This document shows positions 48,301 through 62,005 of a stretch of 64,000 bases of DNA, in pieces. A model generated the notes under the pieces. It saw only the letters and a program-made list of their open reading frames with translations. It was not told where the DNA came from and did no database searches. The translations under genes were made by a program, and so were the position numbers. The DNA comes from Sitta carolinensis (Eukaryota; Chordata; Aves; Passeriformes; Sittidae), in the NCBI GenBank assembly GCA_032173965.1, contig JAVUNC010000004.1:65036501-65100500 (forward strand). Reading direction: 5' to 3'. Positions within the stretch are counted from its first letter, which is position 1; every line of letters begins with the position of its first letter.

Positions 48301-51300
48301 CTGAAAGGTAGGGAGGGGGATTGCTACCATGAATACCAAATCTTGGCAGACTGACTCACCTATAAATGATGCTCAGGTACAATTAGGAAAATGGCCATGC
48401 TAAAGATAACTCTAGAGCACACACTGCCACACACATGGCCTCAGCTTAGAGAAGCAGCATATCATTAAATCAGAATAACCTTGGTGAAATCAGGACTCTT
48501 GAAAAGCTGTCTGCAAGAATGATCTCACTACTTTCATCTGCCACAAACAGTGTTGCACTGACTTCAACAAACTTCTGTCTTCAAACTCTTTTTTACTAGC
48601 TAAATACCCTTCCCTACAATTTCAGCTAACTGGGCTGAAAACTTTCCATGTAACAAGGTATTTCCTCTGGGGTTGTTCACCAAGGACCCCTGCCCGTGCT
48701 TGCCAGCACATTGCTGCTCTGCTTTTTTCACCACCAAAATCACCTCCCAACAGCAGCAGGACATTGAAGCAGTGCTGGCTGTCCTGTTTTCTTGCAGACA
48801 ACAATGTGGAGGCCACATAAAATTATATCACTGGCTGTCCAGTTGCTGAATTAAAGTCCCAGAGTGCTGTTGCTATTCTGCCATTAGAAGTGCCACCATT
48901 TATAGCAGCTGTAAACCCTGAATGCCTGTGCTTATCTCAGGCACTGAACTACCTTTTTAGCTAGAAGAGGCTGTTTTGATCCTGACCAATTTTCTGGCTT
49001 TGTGTTCATTGTGCATTAGCAGGGTACTGCTGCTATGATCAGACTTTGCTGGAGCAGGAATTCATTCCACACTCCTGTCTTGGGCTGCCAGGGGAGCCTG
49101 TGTTTCAGCAGGATTAGTATGTGAACAGGGCTCCATCAATAGCCACTGATTTTTTGCCATTGAGCACCTCTGAGAGTCAGAAAGTACGTACTACCTGAAA
49201 AAACTTCAGAATAAACTAGAATATTGTGGGTTTTGATCAAAATACTAGCTATAGTGTATGACAGGCAGATCAGATACCTTCTACATGACACCTGTAATAC
49301 AAACAGGTTTGAAGAAGGTAGGGATGGGGTGAAGTGAAATTCATTGTCAGAAAATTATTTCAGTTGAATATTCATTTTTAGCTACACTTTTATGTGAAGG
49401 TCCCCTGCTGTTTCTGCTGGATTCTGCTTTGCCTCTGTCCTTCACTACGGGACAGGTTTGTTATATACAATTAAACACATATCAAATTTGTGCTCCAGAG
49501 ACTGTGGCAGCTGTACCTCAACAGAGGGTGAAGACAGAGCAGATGGATAGAAGGTGAAATGCTGTCAGTCTGAAGGGATTGAAGATGCTACAAAAATGCA
49601 AACAGGACCTATAGTTTACAAGAGAAAATAATGTCCTGACAATCTGATGAAAGAGGAACAGAGAAACCCTCATTCCCCAAAAAGTTAAGATCAGCTAAGA
49701 CTGATATGGCTGCACTGTCAAGTTCTTCATCTTTTTTATCCTTTTTTATATCTTTTTTTATTATTATTATTATTTTTTTAATGATAAACCAGACCAATCA
49801 AATCTGAATGAGGAAAGTCACCTTTCCTTGTGCTCCATTTAATTTTCCTCAAGCAATAGAAATGAAAATGAAAATTCCATTTCAGAAACACGAAAAGAGG
49901 AATATTCTCATGAAGGTCGGAAGGAATCTTCACAGCCCCACAAGAAAAACTTTAAAACTGTCACTCACATCCCTAAAAAATGAAGCCCTACAAAACAGGA
50001 TGTTCCAACCCATGTGTGGGTGCTGCATTTTTTTTTCCTCAAAGACCAATAGAAACTGCAGTGACCTAAAAATTCAATTAATGCATAGCAAGGGAGCACT
50101 TGAGAAGGGAAGGAGAGAGGGAAGGCAGAGATGAAGTCAAGTTAATTTGGAAGACACTTTCTGAAAAGAATATGAACACTGTTCTGGAACTCCCAGTTCT
50201 GCCCATAAGTCAGTAACCAGAGAAGGTGCTGACACATGGATCAACATTTAAACCTGTAATACTATTGACAAAGTGCTGGGTTTAGCTTTATTCTGTACTT
50301 ATTGTTTTTCACACTGTATCTGCTTCACATGCACTTACCCCTATTTCTGGTAGAGCAGATGTTGCACATCTGAGGCAGCACCAAGTCCCACAAGATCCAT
50401 GAAACGTTTAACCTTAACCAGAAAGCAGCATAGCAGCATGTTTTCATGCATTCAGCTCTGTGATCCCGAGCAAAGCAATCACCTGTGGCAGGGTATCAAT
50501 TTCCCAATCCCAGTGGCAGTAACTCTCCACCTCACCAGTTCTAGTCTAGCCAGCAGCAATGAATTGTTTATCTGCTCCCCTGTCTGTTTCCTGCTCTGCC
50601 CTTTGTGTATATATCACAGCAAAAATTTCCAGTCGGCCAGCTTGACATTTTTCTATGAATTGACAATGAAATGATACAGCTGAAAGGCAGTATGCCAAGG
50701 AGTGACCAATCCAAGCATAGCAAATATTGACTGAAACAGAGTATTTCAGAGTATGAGGGGCTAGCTTGGATTTTTCTGAGTGCCTCAGACATACTCAGCA
50801 TTTGCATTCTCAAAATTTCCATCTGCTTTACAGTCATGCTTCCACACCCAGCAGCAAGAGGAGCTCATCACACTGTCTGCTCTGTAGATAGAGAACTGAA
50901 AAAATTGAACCTGCCAAAGTCATTAAAAACCCAAAATTTGTTTCTACGGGTACGTGTTTTTACCCAGTTACAGAGAAGTAAAATAAACAATGGACATAAA
51001 TCCTGCATTGCTGAGGTCAGTGACCTGAAATCTCCCAGGAGAGAAGAGGAGCAAGAATGGAGGAAGCTGCTTCTCACACCACGAGGTGCCCTGAGGACAC
51101 GGAACACCGGCACAGTCTGCTGCACTGTCAAGTGGGATCAAGACAAAGGCACTTCTAGGTGGATCTCTCAGGATCTTGCATCTTCCACAGCAAAGTGTTT
51201 TCCCTGTAAAGTGTTATTGGAGCTCTCTGAGGTCTCTTGTCCCATTAGAGGGATAATCACAGAAATTATGGGATATATGAGGTAAACTGTAGGGAGGTTT

Positions 51301-53429
51301 GTCCTTCCTCCATTTCACAGAAACTTACAGATATTATAATGTGAAATATGAGGATAAGAAAATGCACTTTTCCCTTGGAACATCTTGTGGGGAAGTAGAA
51401 GAAAATACAGTTTAAAAAAATGGCTATATGCAGGGTAAATGCCTGCTTTTTACCAAGTGCAAAAGCATTATGATACAGGATAGCAGGACAGGCCCATGGC
51501 AAAGGCAAATTAATCACCAGAGAGGGTAGTATTAAAGGATCTTCTGTGGATTCCTATATTTCCATACATATTTCATGTTTGTCTTTCAGTCAGCAAAATA
51601 CAGAACAAAATAAAACCCCAAGAAACAGAAATCTCTGTTTGGGCCCATGTGTGGACAGGAGATTTCGATGAGTATGTGGGGGACTTTTTATTAGGACTCT
51701 ATAAACACCAGGGGCTGTAAATCTAGACCTTTTTTTTTTTTTTTTTTTCTCTTATTTTCTTGGGGATAAAGGGAATATTTCAACAGAGTTGCTAAACTAC
51801 ACACACATACACCTGGGTGTTCTCTCATACTTCCTTCTCCTGGTGTATTTTTGCCTCACTTTCCAGGTCACTCATTCCCTTTCCAGCCTGGTTTCTCCAG
51901 GTACCCTGTTTTTATACATTAAATAGCAGTCTATCTTTGTGTTTTCTGTGCCTGCCCAGATAGGTGGTGGGGCAGTGTGGCAGGCAGGCACACTGGGCTC
52001 TCCCCTGCCCTCTGAAACGTGCTGCCAGGGGACTGAGCAGGATTTCAGCACAGTGCCCCAAGCACATTTTGTGATGACTCTCAAAACCTTGTGAGGAGGC
52101 CATTTTGTGGGGTTTTAAAGTCTCTGTTTCTGTACCCAGTGCAAGAGCTGACATTGCCACAAACTGCTGAAGGCTAAACCCCACGAGCCAGGGGCTCCGA
52201 CCATGGCTTTGCTCTGCTCTCCTCCCTTCCACTCCCCCTGAGGTGCCCCAGGCCAGGAGTCTGGACTGCCAGAGTCCACACCACCACTGCAATGGGCACT
52301 CACCACCCTGGCCCCAAAGTTCCTCAACCTTGTCCATAGCTGCCCTCCAGCCTGATCCTCTGGCACAGGGCAGGACCTGCCTGTGCACAGCAGAGCTCCC
52401 CAGATTGCACTGCGCTCCCACAGCACACAAAAACTCATCCCTCACCTTGACACCCACTTTCAGGTCATGATTTTGTATGTCCCATTTTCAGGGATATATT
52501 TCCTGAGGGAATTCAGCCTAGTTCAGAATTCCCCCACCGTGGCACAAGCTGTTTGAGAGTGGCAGGTGAAGGCTGTTGGAATGGCTGCCAAGGCACGTGT
52601 CCTTTCTCTTCCCCTTTCTTTTTCCCCCACACAGCTACTCCTGTTCGAAAACCTCCAGTAAACTGGTCTTTTCTATGACTGCTCTCCAACTTAGCAGATA
52701 ATTTTTCTCTTTAAATTATTATTTAAATGATTTCGCCTTTTGGGGACAAGAAGAAAAAGACAACAGGAAAATCAAATTCCTTACATAATAAACCTATAGT
52801 ATTTCTCCATTCCAAGTACAGCTGTATATGGGTGCTGGCAGTATATGGGTGTCTTGTACAGGCTAAGAATGGGAAGGAGGTAAACATTTCTCCTTTGGAG
52901 AGGCAGCACACAAACTTTTCTCTTCTTTTTTTTTTTTTTTTTCACTAGAAAATGTTGGACATTGTTGAATAAAACAGCAATGGCACATGTACACCTTTTT
53001 TTGTCACTTACAACGGATGACAGCCAAAGAAGGAGCTGACATCCCAAACCCCCTTAGATTCTGACATGATGATGGTGGTGCCAGCATTTCCAGACCTTGT
53101 ATACATCATTTACCAGGGCTGGGATTTACAACATTGCAGATTCCTTAGTGAGCTGAGGCTCCAGAACACAAATAGCACTTACTGGCTGTCAGTCTCTTGA
53201 TGCTGATGTGAACACATGCTAACACCTCTCTCATTTCTTCTGAAACACCTGAGATTGTGGTGATATTTTTGGCATAATAATTTTCTTCTAAGAATGCTTC
53301 CTTTAGAAGTGAGCATAAAATATGCAAGTTCCTTTACCAATATGCTGCAGCATGGTGGGATCAAGTCACCCAATTCCCCCCAGCATCATGCCAGAATGCA
53401 GAACAGAATTCAAGTTTCATTGGGTCTAA
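48301..53429. other. Gene-free DNA
   Basis: T runs lie at 51730-51748 (19) and 52926-52942 (17). A GC-richer block at 51930-52470 has a 181-codon minus-strand frame and overlapping frames in other phases. Its words CATTTTGTGATGACTC and GGCCATTTTGTGGGG faintly recall the LTR at 14901 in the opposite orientation, but not enough to annotate. No gene is recognised. Confidence 0.5.
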
Positions 53430-53535
53430 GCACAACAGAGATGCTGATGGAGGGACCTGGAGACTCAGGATGCTCATGGTTGACTAGGAGCCCAGCAGTG
53501 TCCTTCCTGCTCTCCAGGATGCTCTTGGCTTGTTA
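53430..53535 (+). mobile_element. Possible degenerate CR1 LINE piece
   Basis: GGTTGACTAGGAGCCCAGCA, GTGTCC and, later, GGATGCTCTTGGCTTGTTA parallel the CR1 stretch 'ggctgaacatgagccagcagtgtgccc...ggcatcctggcttgt'. The match covers only about 70 bases, so it remains tentative. Confidence 0.4.
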
Positions 53536-54939
53536 AGGCTCTTCAACATAAATTTCCTTCACATTCTATACAGCTCTATCTAGGGCCACATCCTGGGAGA
53601 CACGGTTGGGAAACATTTTGAGCAGAAAAGTGGATTAAGCCTACAGTCCCATTTCCCATATTTTAAGCCTTGAATAATTGCAATGAGCACTACAGCTATC
53701 ACCCCTGTCCTACCACCTAAAAAATGAGCAGGAGTCAGAAAATTCATCACAAATAAGAGATGTCTCCTCCAGGGATGATGCCCCATATCCCAGGCAGGTT
53801 GAGGTGTTTATCAGAAGTTCTCCCAAGCTAGGGACAGGCATCAGATCTGCCTCTGACCTTGGATTTTCTATTCAGTATCTGCAGGTGACTCCTCTGTCAG
53901 CATGCAGGTGGCATACAGGGGCAGTGACACCAAACATTATAGCTTCATCTGGTCCATAAAAGCCCTACAACTTATGTGTTTTGATGAGGATTTTAGCTGG
54001 TAATTAAAAAAAAATTATTAAGGAACTTCTTGGTGCCTGCTCTGTGTCTGGGCTATTAGAACTGCAGGTCACACACTCAGGAATAAATCTTTGGGGAAAG
54101 GGATGGGAAAAAGGACTTTGTGAGGCATTAGTCATAAACATGAGGACCCTTTTTCGTTTAAGTTATCCTCCATTACTTCTAGGTCTTTTATCTGTTCATA
54201 TATGGATCAGAATTTTTACAAATAAAATAAATCACCAAAATTACATTAGCACGAGTACCAGCAGAGCCACACAAGCAATGCTAATGTGGTGATTGCTTCC
54301 ACTTGGCTGTTTAAGTACCTAGAAGCAGAATTTGATGCTCACAGGAGTTTTACATCTTCAGGCTCTGTGAGATGCCCAGATGAGTGTAGGGACTCATTTC
54401 CTTCTTTGTGGGGTAGCTTCTGACCATGGCAGGAAACAAATGGAAATCAAAGATAAGGAAGAGTTAAGAGAATGAAAGTTATGTGGGAATGGCATGCACA
54501 CTTCATTTACTAACTTAATAAACCAGAGGGTTTTTGAGACAGCAGATAACAAATAGGGACATGGGGAAAATTTGTCTCAAGGAAAGCAGATGTTTAGAAG
54601 GGACACTTTAAACCTCTACACCTAAAGGAGGATTTGGAGCAGGGAGCTCTGTTTTAAAGCAGAATAGAATTAGTGTAGCTCAGCTCCACAGCAATGCTGT
54701 AGGAGCTCTCAATCTCAGCAAAGCTTTTGCAGGTGAGATAGTGTTTAGGTTTGGGCCAAGGTTTTGTTAATTCCCAGTAGAGTTCATGAAGTGTTTAATA
54801 TTCTGTTATGTGTGCTTAACAGAGCACATGTTCTCAGATGGAAAAGGTAGAGAACAGATTAATCATGCTCTGACTCTTCTAGTATAAAATCTTGGGGATA
54901 GGAAGTGCACTGCAAAACAAACAAAATAATGTGGTTATT
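53536..54939. other. Gene-free DNA
   Basis: Unique sequence with no recognised gene or repeat. Confidence 0.55.
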
Positions 54940-55100
54940 CCTCCAGCTTGTAGCAGACTCATGGAGCTCCTTGCCAGAGGCTGTTGTGAATACTTGAAGC
55001 TTATGCACACTGAAGGCAGCACAAAAGACTTGAATAGAGATATATTCTAGATTACTGAACAGAGAAATTACATCAGCCCTGGAAATATCCTGAGCTGCAA
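54940..55100 (+). mobile_element. Possible ancient CR1/L3-like remnant
   Basis: CTCATGGAGCTCCTTGCCAG followed by AGGCTGTTGTGAATACTTGA, and further on GACTTGAATAGAGATAT, follow the old LINE phrase 'tggaactcattgccacaggatgttgtgga...' and 'gactagataagttcatgg'. The order is right but the identity is low. Confidence 0.4.
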
Positions 55101-58100
55101 ATGCTCAGAGCCTGGGGGCAGCAAAGTACCTTTGCTGTTTGCCCTGGTCTCCCCCTGACCTTGGCTTCTGCTTTCATCCACTGTCTCAGGGGGGTGTTGG
55201 GCTGGGGGAACCCTCAGTGTGACCTCATGTCACTGCTCTGTGCAGCTGTGGCCTGCAGGAGAACAACTTCACTAGCCTCACCTTAGCAGGACTGAAGGAA
55301 AAAATCCTGCTCAGGTGTAGGATCCAGTTTCTTCAGCAGGGAGATTTCTAATCGCTATGATTTCTGCACATCTCTTGTAGGTGATCCAGAGCCATGCAGA
55401 ATCCTCACGTAGTTTTGTGTTTCCCTCCACTGAATAAAAGCACTATGAAGAAACAGAGAGTGAAAACAAGCAGCTGTGGCACCAAAGTATGTACAGTATT
55501 GCTCTGTTTTTTGGCAAGTCTGGAATGAACAGTTATCAAGACAGAGTACAGAAATCCATGGAGAAAAAAATTCCACAAGTCAAAGAATTTTTCTCAAAAT
55601 TTCTGTAGTATGAGTCGTTTCAAATGGGAGGAGTACCAGGGGCAGAAAGTAATCAGGAAAGTACAGGAGTAAATGTGTTCAGACTAGAGAAAAATTATGC
55701 TCATGCAAAATACAACAGCAATATTGCTGAAAAACGCAGATTCTCATCAAGATACTGCAGAGTTTAGTTGCATTTCCAACCACTAATTATCTGGCATGTA
55801 TATCTCTATCCTTTTAATTTGCAGTGTTGAAAACCCTGATCTTAGGTAGGCTTGCTCTTCATTTTATTTGTGTTCCAGGGAGGCATGTGGCACATGAACA
55901 CAGATGCTCAGAAAAGTCTGATGGTGTGTATATCAGATATTGTCAGATATTTTTTGCATAAAGAAGTTCCAATATCTTGAAAAATGAAGTGATTTCACTT
56001 TGCCACCTTACACAGCTTGTTTGAGTCACAGTGTCATGTAAGGAGAGTGTCCTTATCCTCAAATTAGTGGCATTTTCTGGGGCATTTTAGTTGCAATTTT
56101 TAATTTGTTTCATCAAACATCACAGTGGAGAATGCAATCAAGCACTTGGACAACAAGTGTAAAGTATTCAACTCGAAATCCCCATGACTGTTCTGGTACT
56201 TAAATTTCCACCAGCTGTGTGTATTTGTTAGATCACTTTGTATCTAAAGGATGTGTGACCCCAGTGAAGCCTTTCAGAGCACAGGAGGAGAATCAGCCAA
56301 TGACCTGCCCAAGTCCACTGCTGAAAAAAACGAGGAAAGGTACATTCATGTGTACAGGTATGCTTTCTCTTAGACTTTAACAAGTTTTTTAAATCATTTT
56401 CTTTCCTGCCTTGCCAAATGAAAAGCAGGTTCAACAGGATAACAGCAGATTCTGCTAATTACTGAATTTCTCATCAAAGTTGGTTTTACAGATGTGGTGG
56501 TTTTAACAACAATTTTAACACAATAAACCTTGGATCTTCATAGCAACACAAAAACATAACAGTTTCAAACATAGTTATATACTATCTGTGCTGTCCAAGA
56601 GTATATTTTAATCAGTAATATAAAACAGTTATAGGTGTATAATGTAGACAGCTGAGTAAAAAGAAGATAACTGTACATTCTGTTTACTAATACCCCAATA
56701 AACCAGATTTAAAAGCACAGAAATTACCCTATTGATACAATTTCCATCAACTTCTGATACAATTCTTTGGGGGGTTGTCTTTTCTTTTTAAATCAGAGTA
56801 CCACTGAAAGATACCTTGAAATTACAGCTATTCAGGGAAAGCAAAATCAAACCGTTTTTATAGCTAAAATTAAGTTACTGATTTTAGCTCCGTAAGCAGG
56901 AATAAACAAATGGCAGAGCTCAGCATTTTCTGAAGTGTACTCAAGTCATGTTCCCAGCAATCAAGAGAGACCTAATCAGATTTTTTCCTCTCAAAAGTAA
57001 TGATCTTGGCAGATTTTGTTAAATAGCTTGCCAGGCTTTGCTGTTCCCAAGGGTGTTGTGTGCTTATGGTGATTGTTGGGTGCTGGGATGTGTTTGTGCC
57101 TCACTGCTGTGTTTCCTCAGTCCCCCTACCTGCCTGCTGCAGAACCATGCATTTATTCTACCATATAGGAAGAGTGGAAGACTTCAGAAATTAAGAGCAG
57201 CACTTTCTGCTTTAGTTGCCCATAGCTAAATATTAAATTAAGCTTAATTGAAAAAACAAAACCCAAACGAACTAAAACCACCTGGCAAATGAGATTTTCA
57301 GTCCTGCTGAGAATTCCCTACCGTGATTGCTCACGTTATTCTTTGAAGAGGGCACTCGGATGGAAAGTGCCACAAGGCACCAAAAACCTGCAACGAGTCT
57401 GGCAAAAGATGACAGCATCTGTTCATGCATCCTTGTTCCAGGTGAGTAAAAAGACATGATCAGAGTTCTTCTTGCCAGACCCTGAGCTGCCTGTGAGTGC
57501 CATCGAACTGCAGTACTCACACACGTGGCAGGAAAGTACGTGGGGGTCATGGACAAGTAACCCTCAGCGAAATTTGAGGTGGTCATTTAGGACATTTTAG
57601 CATGGGGTCCCAAAGTATGTGACATGCTGTCTGATCAGGTGCTCAGAGCACCCCCACAGCCACTGTGACTGGAGGCACTGGGAACAGCAGTTCTCCCATT
57701 TAGCTGCTGGTAGGGAACTGAGGTCAAGCATCCTTTGTGTCGTGTTAAGAAACAGAATAACTGGAGTAGCGAGATTAAATAATCCATTTCACCTGTAGAG
57801 TCTGGCTGGTGTCAGGGCCACTGCTGCTGCGTGAATATTTCCCATTCTGGCTCTCTGGCTATGAGCACAGGTGCTGCAGGGTGGGAGACTTCTGAGAAGA
57901 TCGCCTGTTTCCACATGTGAAGAGAAAGACTCCATCAAGAAGTGTTTGCGTTCAGACTTCCATCTGGAGCTATAATTTAAGCATGTTTTAAGTGGTGCCC
58001 TTCTAAAGCATAGCCTCATTGGTCCTATTTCTGAACCACACAAATTTATGTGACTGCCAAACCACGGGGCAGCAGCAGCCATTTCTGTGCTCGTGAAGCT

Positions 58101-58539
58101 TCACCAGCCTGAGTGCAGTGCATGAGTTGATTGCCCAAGAGAAGGTATCCAACTGCTCTGTGTTCTTCAAAGCTTACCCTTCCCTGTTTCTTTTTTTATA
58201 CAGCTAAATATTGCAAACTGCATTTTAAGCCTAAACACAGTCTTTCATTCTTAACCTCTGTGTTTATGCATTTTATTGAATTTTTGAAAATTGGATTAAT
58301 TTTCAGCATCTGATTTGTTGCAGTGACTTTGGGCTGGCTGCCCAACTTAACCATGGCTGCTACTCTTGGATGATGGCCTGACCATTAATTATTTCCCTGC
58401 TGAAACTGCATTACCACAAATATAATCTTGTTATAATGGCATTAAGTAAAGGCCACAGAAACCTGTCCAGCATTAGAAATTTCTTCTTGGAAGTTTTTAA
58501 GCTTTTTCCTCACATTATCTAAATCAAGAATGAGATCTC
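55101..58539. other. Gene-free DNA
   Basis: No supported gene. Short frames in the GC-richer patches at 55100-55290 and 57270-58080 have no recognisable product. Confidence 0.55.
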
Positions 58540-58760
58540 ATTTAATGTTTTACCATTAAAACATTAAACCAAAACAGGCCTTATGTTTTCCTTGATGTAA
58601 ATATAACAACAGCAGCATTGAAGTAATTATCAAATCACAGACATTATCCTGCAATCTTTATAAATTCAATCTCCCAATTAAGACAACATAATTAAGCACA
58701 AAAAGATTGAATCATGTCAGGTTAAATTAGTTAGCATCTTTAGTTTACAGGGTATAACAG
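58540..58760. promoter_or_regulatory. Candidate conserved non-coding element
   Basis: Complex AT-rich sequence with closely spaced AGTAATTATC, CAATTAAG, ATAATTAAGC and AAATTAGTTAGC words and no repeat signature. This suggests a homeodomain-rich regulatory element. Inference from texture only. Confidence 0.25.
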
Positions 58761-61700
58761 TTCTTACTTCATAAGACAAGTCTCAGTATACAAAAAGGGT
58801 TTGATAAAATACTCGTTACTCATCCTTACAAATATGGAAATTTTTAGCCACAAAATTAAAAAATAAACCATTTAGGACTCTAATGAAAGACCTTGAGGTG
58901 AAAGGAAGAGCAAGAGGCAAACATGTATAATTAAGAATGAGCACCCCATAGGTTCCCTGTTAGCACAAGTGAAGTGCCAGCAATATGTATTTTGGTTACT
59001 CGTATCAAAATCCTGCAATTATGCTAATATACGGTAATGTCATTGCCCTTGAAAATACTGCTTTCCTCTAATAATTTAGGAAGGAGATCAATAGGAAGTC
59101 ATGTGGTTTGGTCTTGCTGTTGGTGATGTCACTCTGTTGCTGAAAAACATAAAAATTATTCATTCCTTTCCACTTCTACCATTCCAGTCTGCTCCATCAG
59201 AGCAGCCCATTTCCCTTTACGTTACATTCATGTGGAAAATAAACCACAATTTTTTTCCAGCAGAATATCTTCTAAGAAATATCTGCAGAGGTGATTTATC
59301 ACTGAGAATATAAACAGACTTGGAGACATTCAGCATTCTTTTCTGCATTAATCCAATTCCATTTTAGCTAACAGCGGTCTGATGTTCATTATCCTTCCAG
59401 AAGATAACTCTTGCTTTCCAAATATATGCTTTTCCAGTAGTTATTAGGCTTCTAAATATTTTCTCATTGTTTTCTGCTGCACAGTGTAATTTTTTATAGA
59501 ATAATTTTTTTGTAACTTCATCATCAGTTTGAAACATAACACTGCAATTTAATTATGAAGAATAAATGGAGTAACAGGTAATACAGCAAATATCTGGCTG
59601 CTTTAGATTTTTTTCCCCTCAGTTGCAAATTCAGTGGGTTTTATAGATTAGAGCACGAAAAGGCCATTATGATAGGTAATGGAATAAGTCTGACTTTTTG
59701 CATTCTTGTTTTAAATAGGGATTTTTATTACCTGCTCCCACACAATCTATAGCCTTTTCTCTTTTCCCAATTCCTTTCAATTCCCAAGTGGGCTTGACTG
59801 GCAGTCTCAAATTCTAACTTCATCCCAGAGCAGAGAGACAATTTTGCACATGATTTTGTGCAGCACATACAACTCAGCAGCCAGGTTTGAGACTTTTCAA
59901 CCATGGAGAACAGCCTGGTATCAAACCTGCAGCCAGGGCTTCATTGTGCTTGATGCTGTACAGAGAGGGAAGATCATACACTTACAACCTGAGCAAAGGG
60001 ACCAAAGTTCAAAGTGTAAAATAGCAAGGAAGGAGTAGGGGAGGAAGGAAGGGAGGAAGGTATTCGATAGTCACACCAGTTCTCTTTCATCAGCTTGCAT
60101 CATCAGTCTAAAAATGTCCTGCAGAAGATTGTCACTAGGACTTTTGTGATGTCCAAAGGAGAAATATTCATGATACTATACCACTCAAAGCCCATCCCTC
60201 AAGGGGCTGTGCTTGTTACAAAATCACATGTAAGAGAATTGCCTGGCTCCTTCATGTGCACAGCTCTGGGAAAGAATATATACCATTGTTTGGTCTTATA
60301 ATGACATCGAGATACTCTAACTACCTGGAGTTATAAATGTTCGCATTTCAAGCAGAAAATTCTATTTTCTTCTTTAATTTAATGGAGGTAAAAACATGGC
60401 TCTAACAGGGCAGAGAACACAGATGCTCACAACACCACAGCCATTTTTCCCAACTGATGCTCTTCTGTGATGAGTTGTCAAAATATTTTTACCTGGTTCC
60501 CATTATTATGGCCTTTTTGGACCCCTCCGAAATAACCATTACAGGCTATCTGATTCTAATTCTTTTTGTAGGAACTGTTTTTCTCTAAATTTTGTACTGC
60601 TTCAGGACTAAAGTAGCAAGGAGAGATACAAGTACACAAACAAGAGCCTGTCTTGATCCTTTCATCCAAATTACATCAAGAGGCTAGTCTGTGGAAAGAG
60701 CTAATGATCCAATCAGCATAAGAACACATTACAAATTTGAATTCTAATGTATAATCTCTAGATGCAGATTTATTATGTAATTATACATTTGAAAAAATTG
60801 AATACTTTTATATGATTGATTTTTCTGTTGCTGTAGTCTCTTGCAATGATCCCTTTAGCATTTAAGTTCCTAGCTGCATTCCACAGAAAGGGTTTTGAAT
60901 GAATGTTGCTTGACAGAGTGCTCTCCATTGACAAAGGCAGGAAGGTAGCAATGAAGGGAAAAAAAGATGCAAAAAAATAGGAAAAAATAGGTACAAAAGG
61001 ACAGGAAGCCCCTGGGATCCTCCTGTGGTCTCTTTGCATTCATTATCAACACAATGTTGGCAAGTTGCTTTCATAGAGTTCATGAGCTAATGAAATCTCT
61101 ACGATATGTGCTCCCAAGCAGTTCAGCACAGAAGCAAACTGAAGTGGCAATAAGCAATGAATCAACAACCCCTTGCTGAAATGACAGTAAACAATGAATT
61201 AACAGCCTGCTAGGGCATCCTTGAATCTGTGACTCCTGTGTGGTATAAGTTTCTGCCCTACAAATGAAACATCAATCTGCTTCCATGGCCAATATAATCA
61301 GAATTAGGCAGTAGCCAATACAGAATGGCTGTACTTAGTCATATACTTACTCGTTTGTGTCATGTTATTCACTGGTCAGTCCCAAGACCCCTACAACTCT
61401 ATCTGTATATATACATGTTACCTGTGGAACAATAATAAAATCTACATTTATTACAAGTTGCACCTGGAGGAAAGGGCTGTCTGTCAGGGGTGCTTGGAAA
61501 CACATTTTAAGCTTGTGGTTTCAAATAAATCTCAGCAGAAATGTAAAACTTCAGCAAGTTGTACTCTCTACTTCTTATGCCATCCTCCCTCACTCAGTGC
61601 TTCATTTTGAGGAGAACTTAGTAGCAAAAGCTCACCAGTTTTAGTTTAAACTCAGTCAAAATGAGGTAACTCCTGGGCAGGCAGCTGCACATTTGCACGT

Positions 61701-62005
61701 GAGCCCAACAGGCAGAGAGAAGCACTCACACACTCCCTCTGCTCTCTGCACTGGGGTAGGAGAAGAAACAGCTATTTTTGTCTTTGACAGTACCAGAGGT
61801 GCCATATGATCTACACACCTCTGCTGTTTTCTTGAGATATGCTATCAAGTTGACACAGTGCACCAGACAAGACATGGGCTGTTACCATTAAAGTGACTGG
61901 TTCCTCTTCTATATAGAAATATCAGTCGTGACCCCTTTTGCTGTTTGTGAAATTGGGAGACAAAGACACATGACAAAATAGGCTGCTGGAACAGTCTTTT
62001 TTTTC
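58761..62005. other. Gene-free DNA downstream of EPM2A
   Basis: Mostly unique AT-rich DNA. The short block 59636-59705 (TTATAGATTAGAGCACGAAAA, GGCCATTATGATAGG, AAGTCTGACTTTTTGCATTC) resembles the antisense tail of the old CR1 family seen at 22105, at low identity. Around 61360-61560 a TATATATA word and an AATAATAAAATC site give a weak LTR-like look that I could not substantiate. Confidence 0.5.

Noticed and set aside
51912..52457. 181-codon minus-strand frame in GC-richer DNA
   Set aside because: Overlapping frames in other phases are equally open, there is no domain or homologue that I recognise, and the composition explains it.
61360..61560. TATA-like and AATAAA-like sites suggesting an LTR
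   Set aside because: No terminal motifs, target duplication or family wording. Such sites are common in AT-rich DNA.
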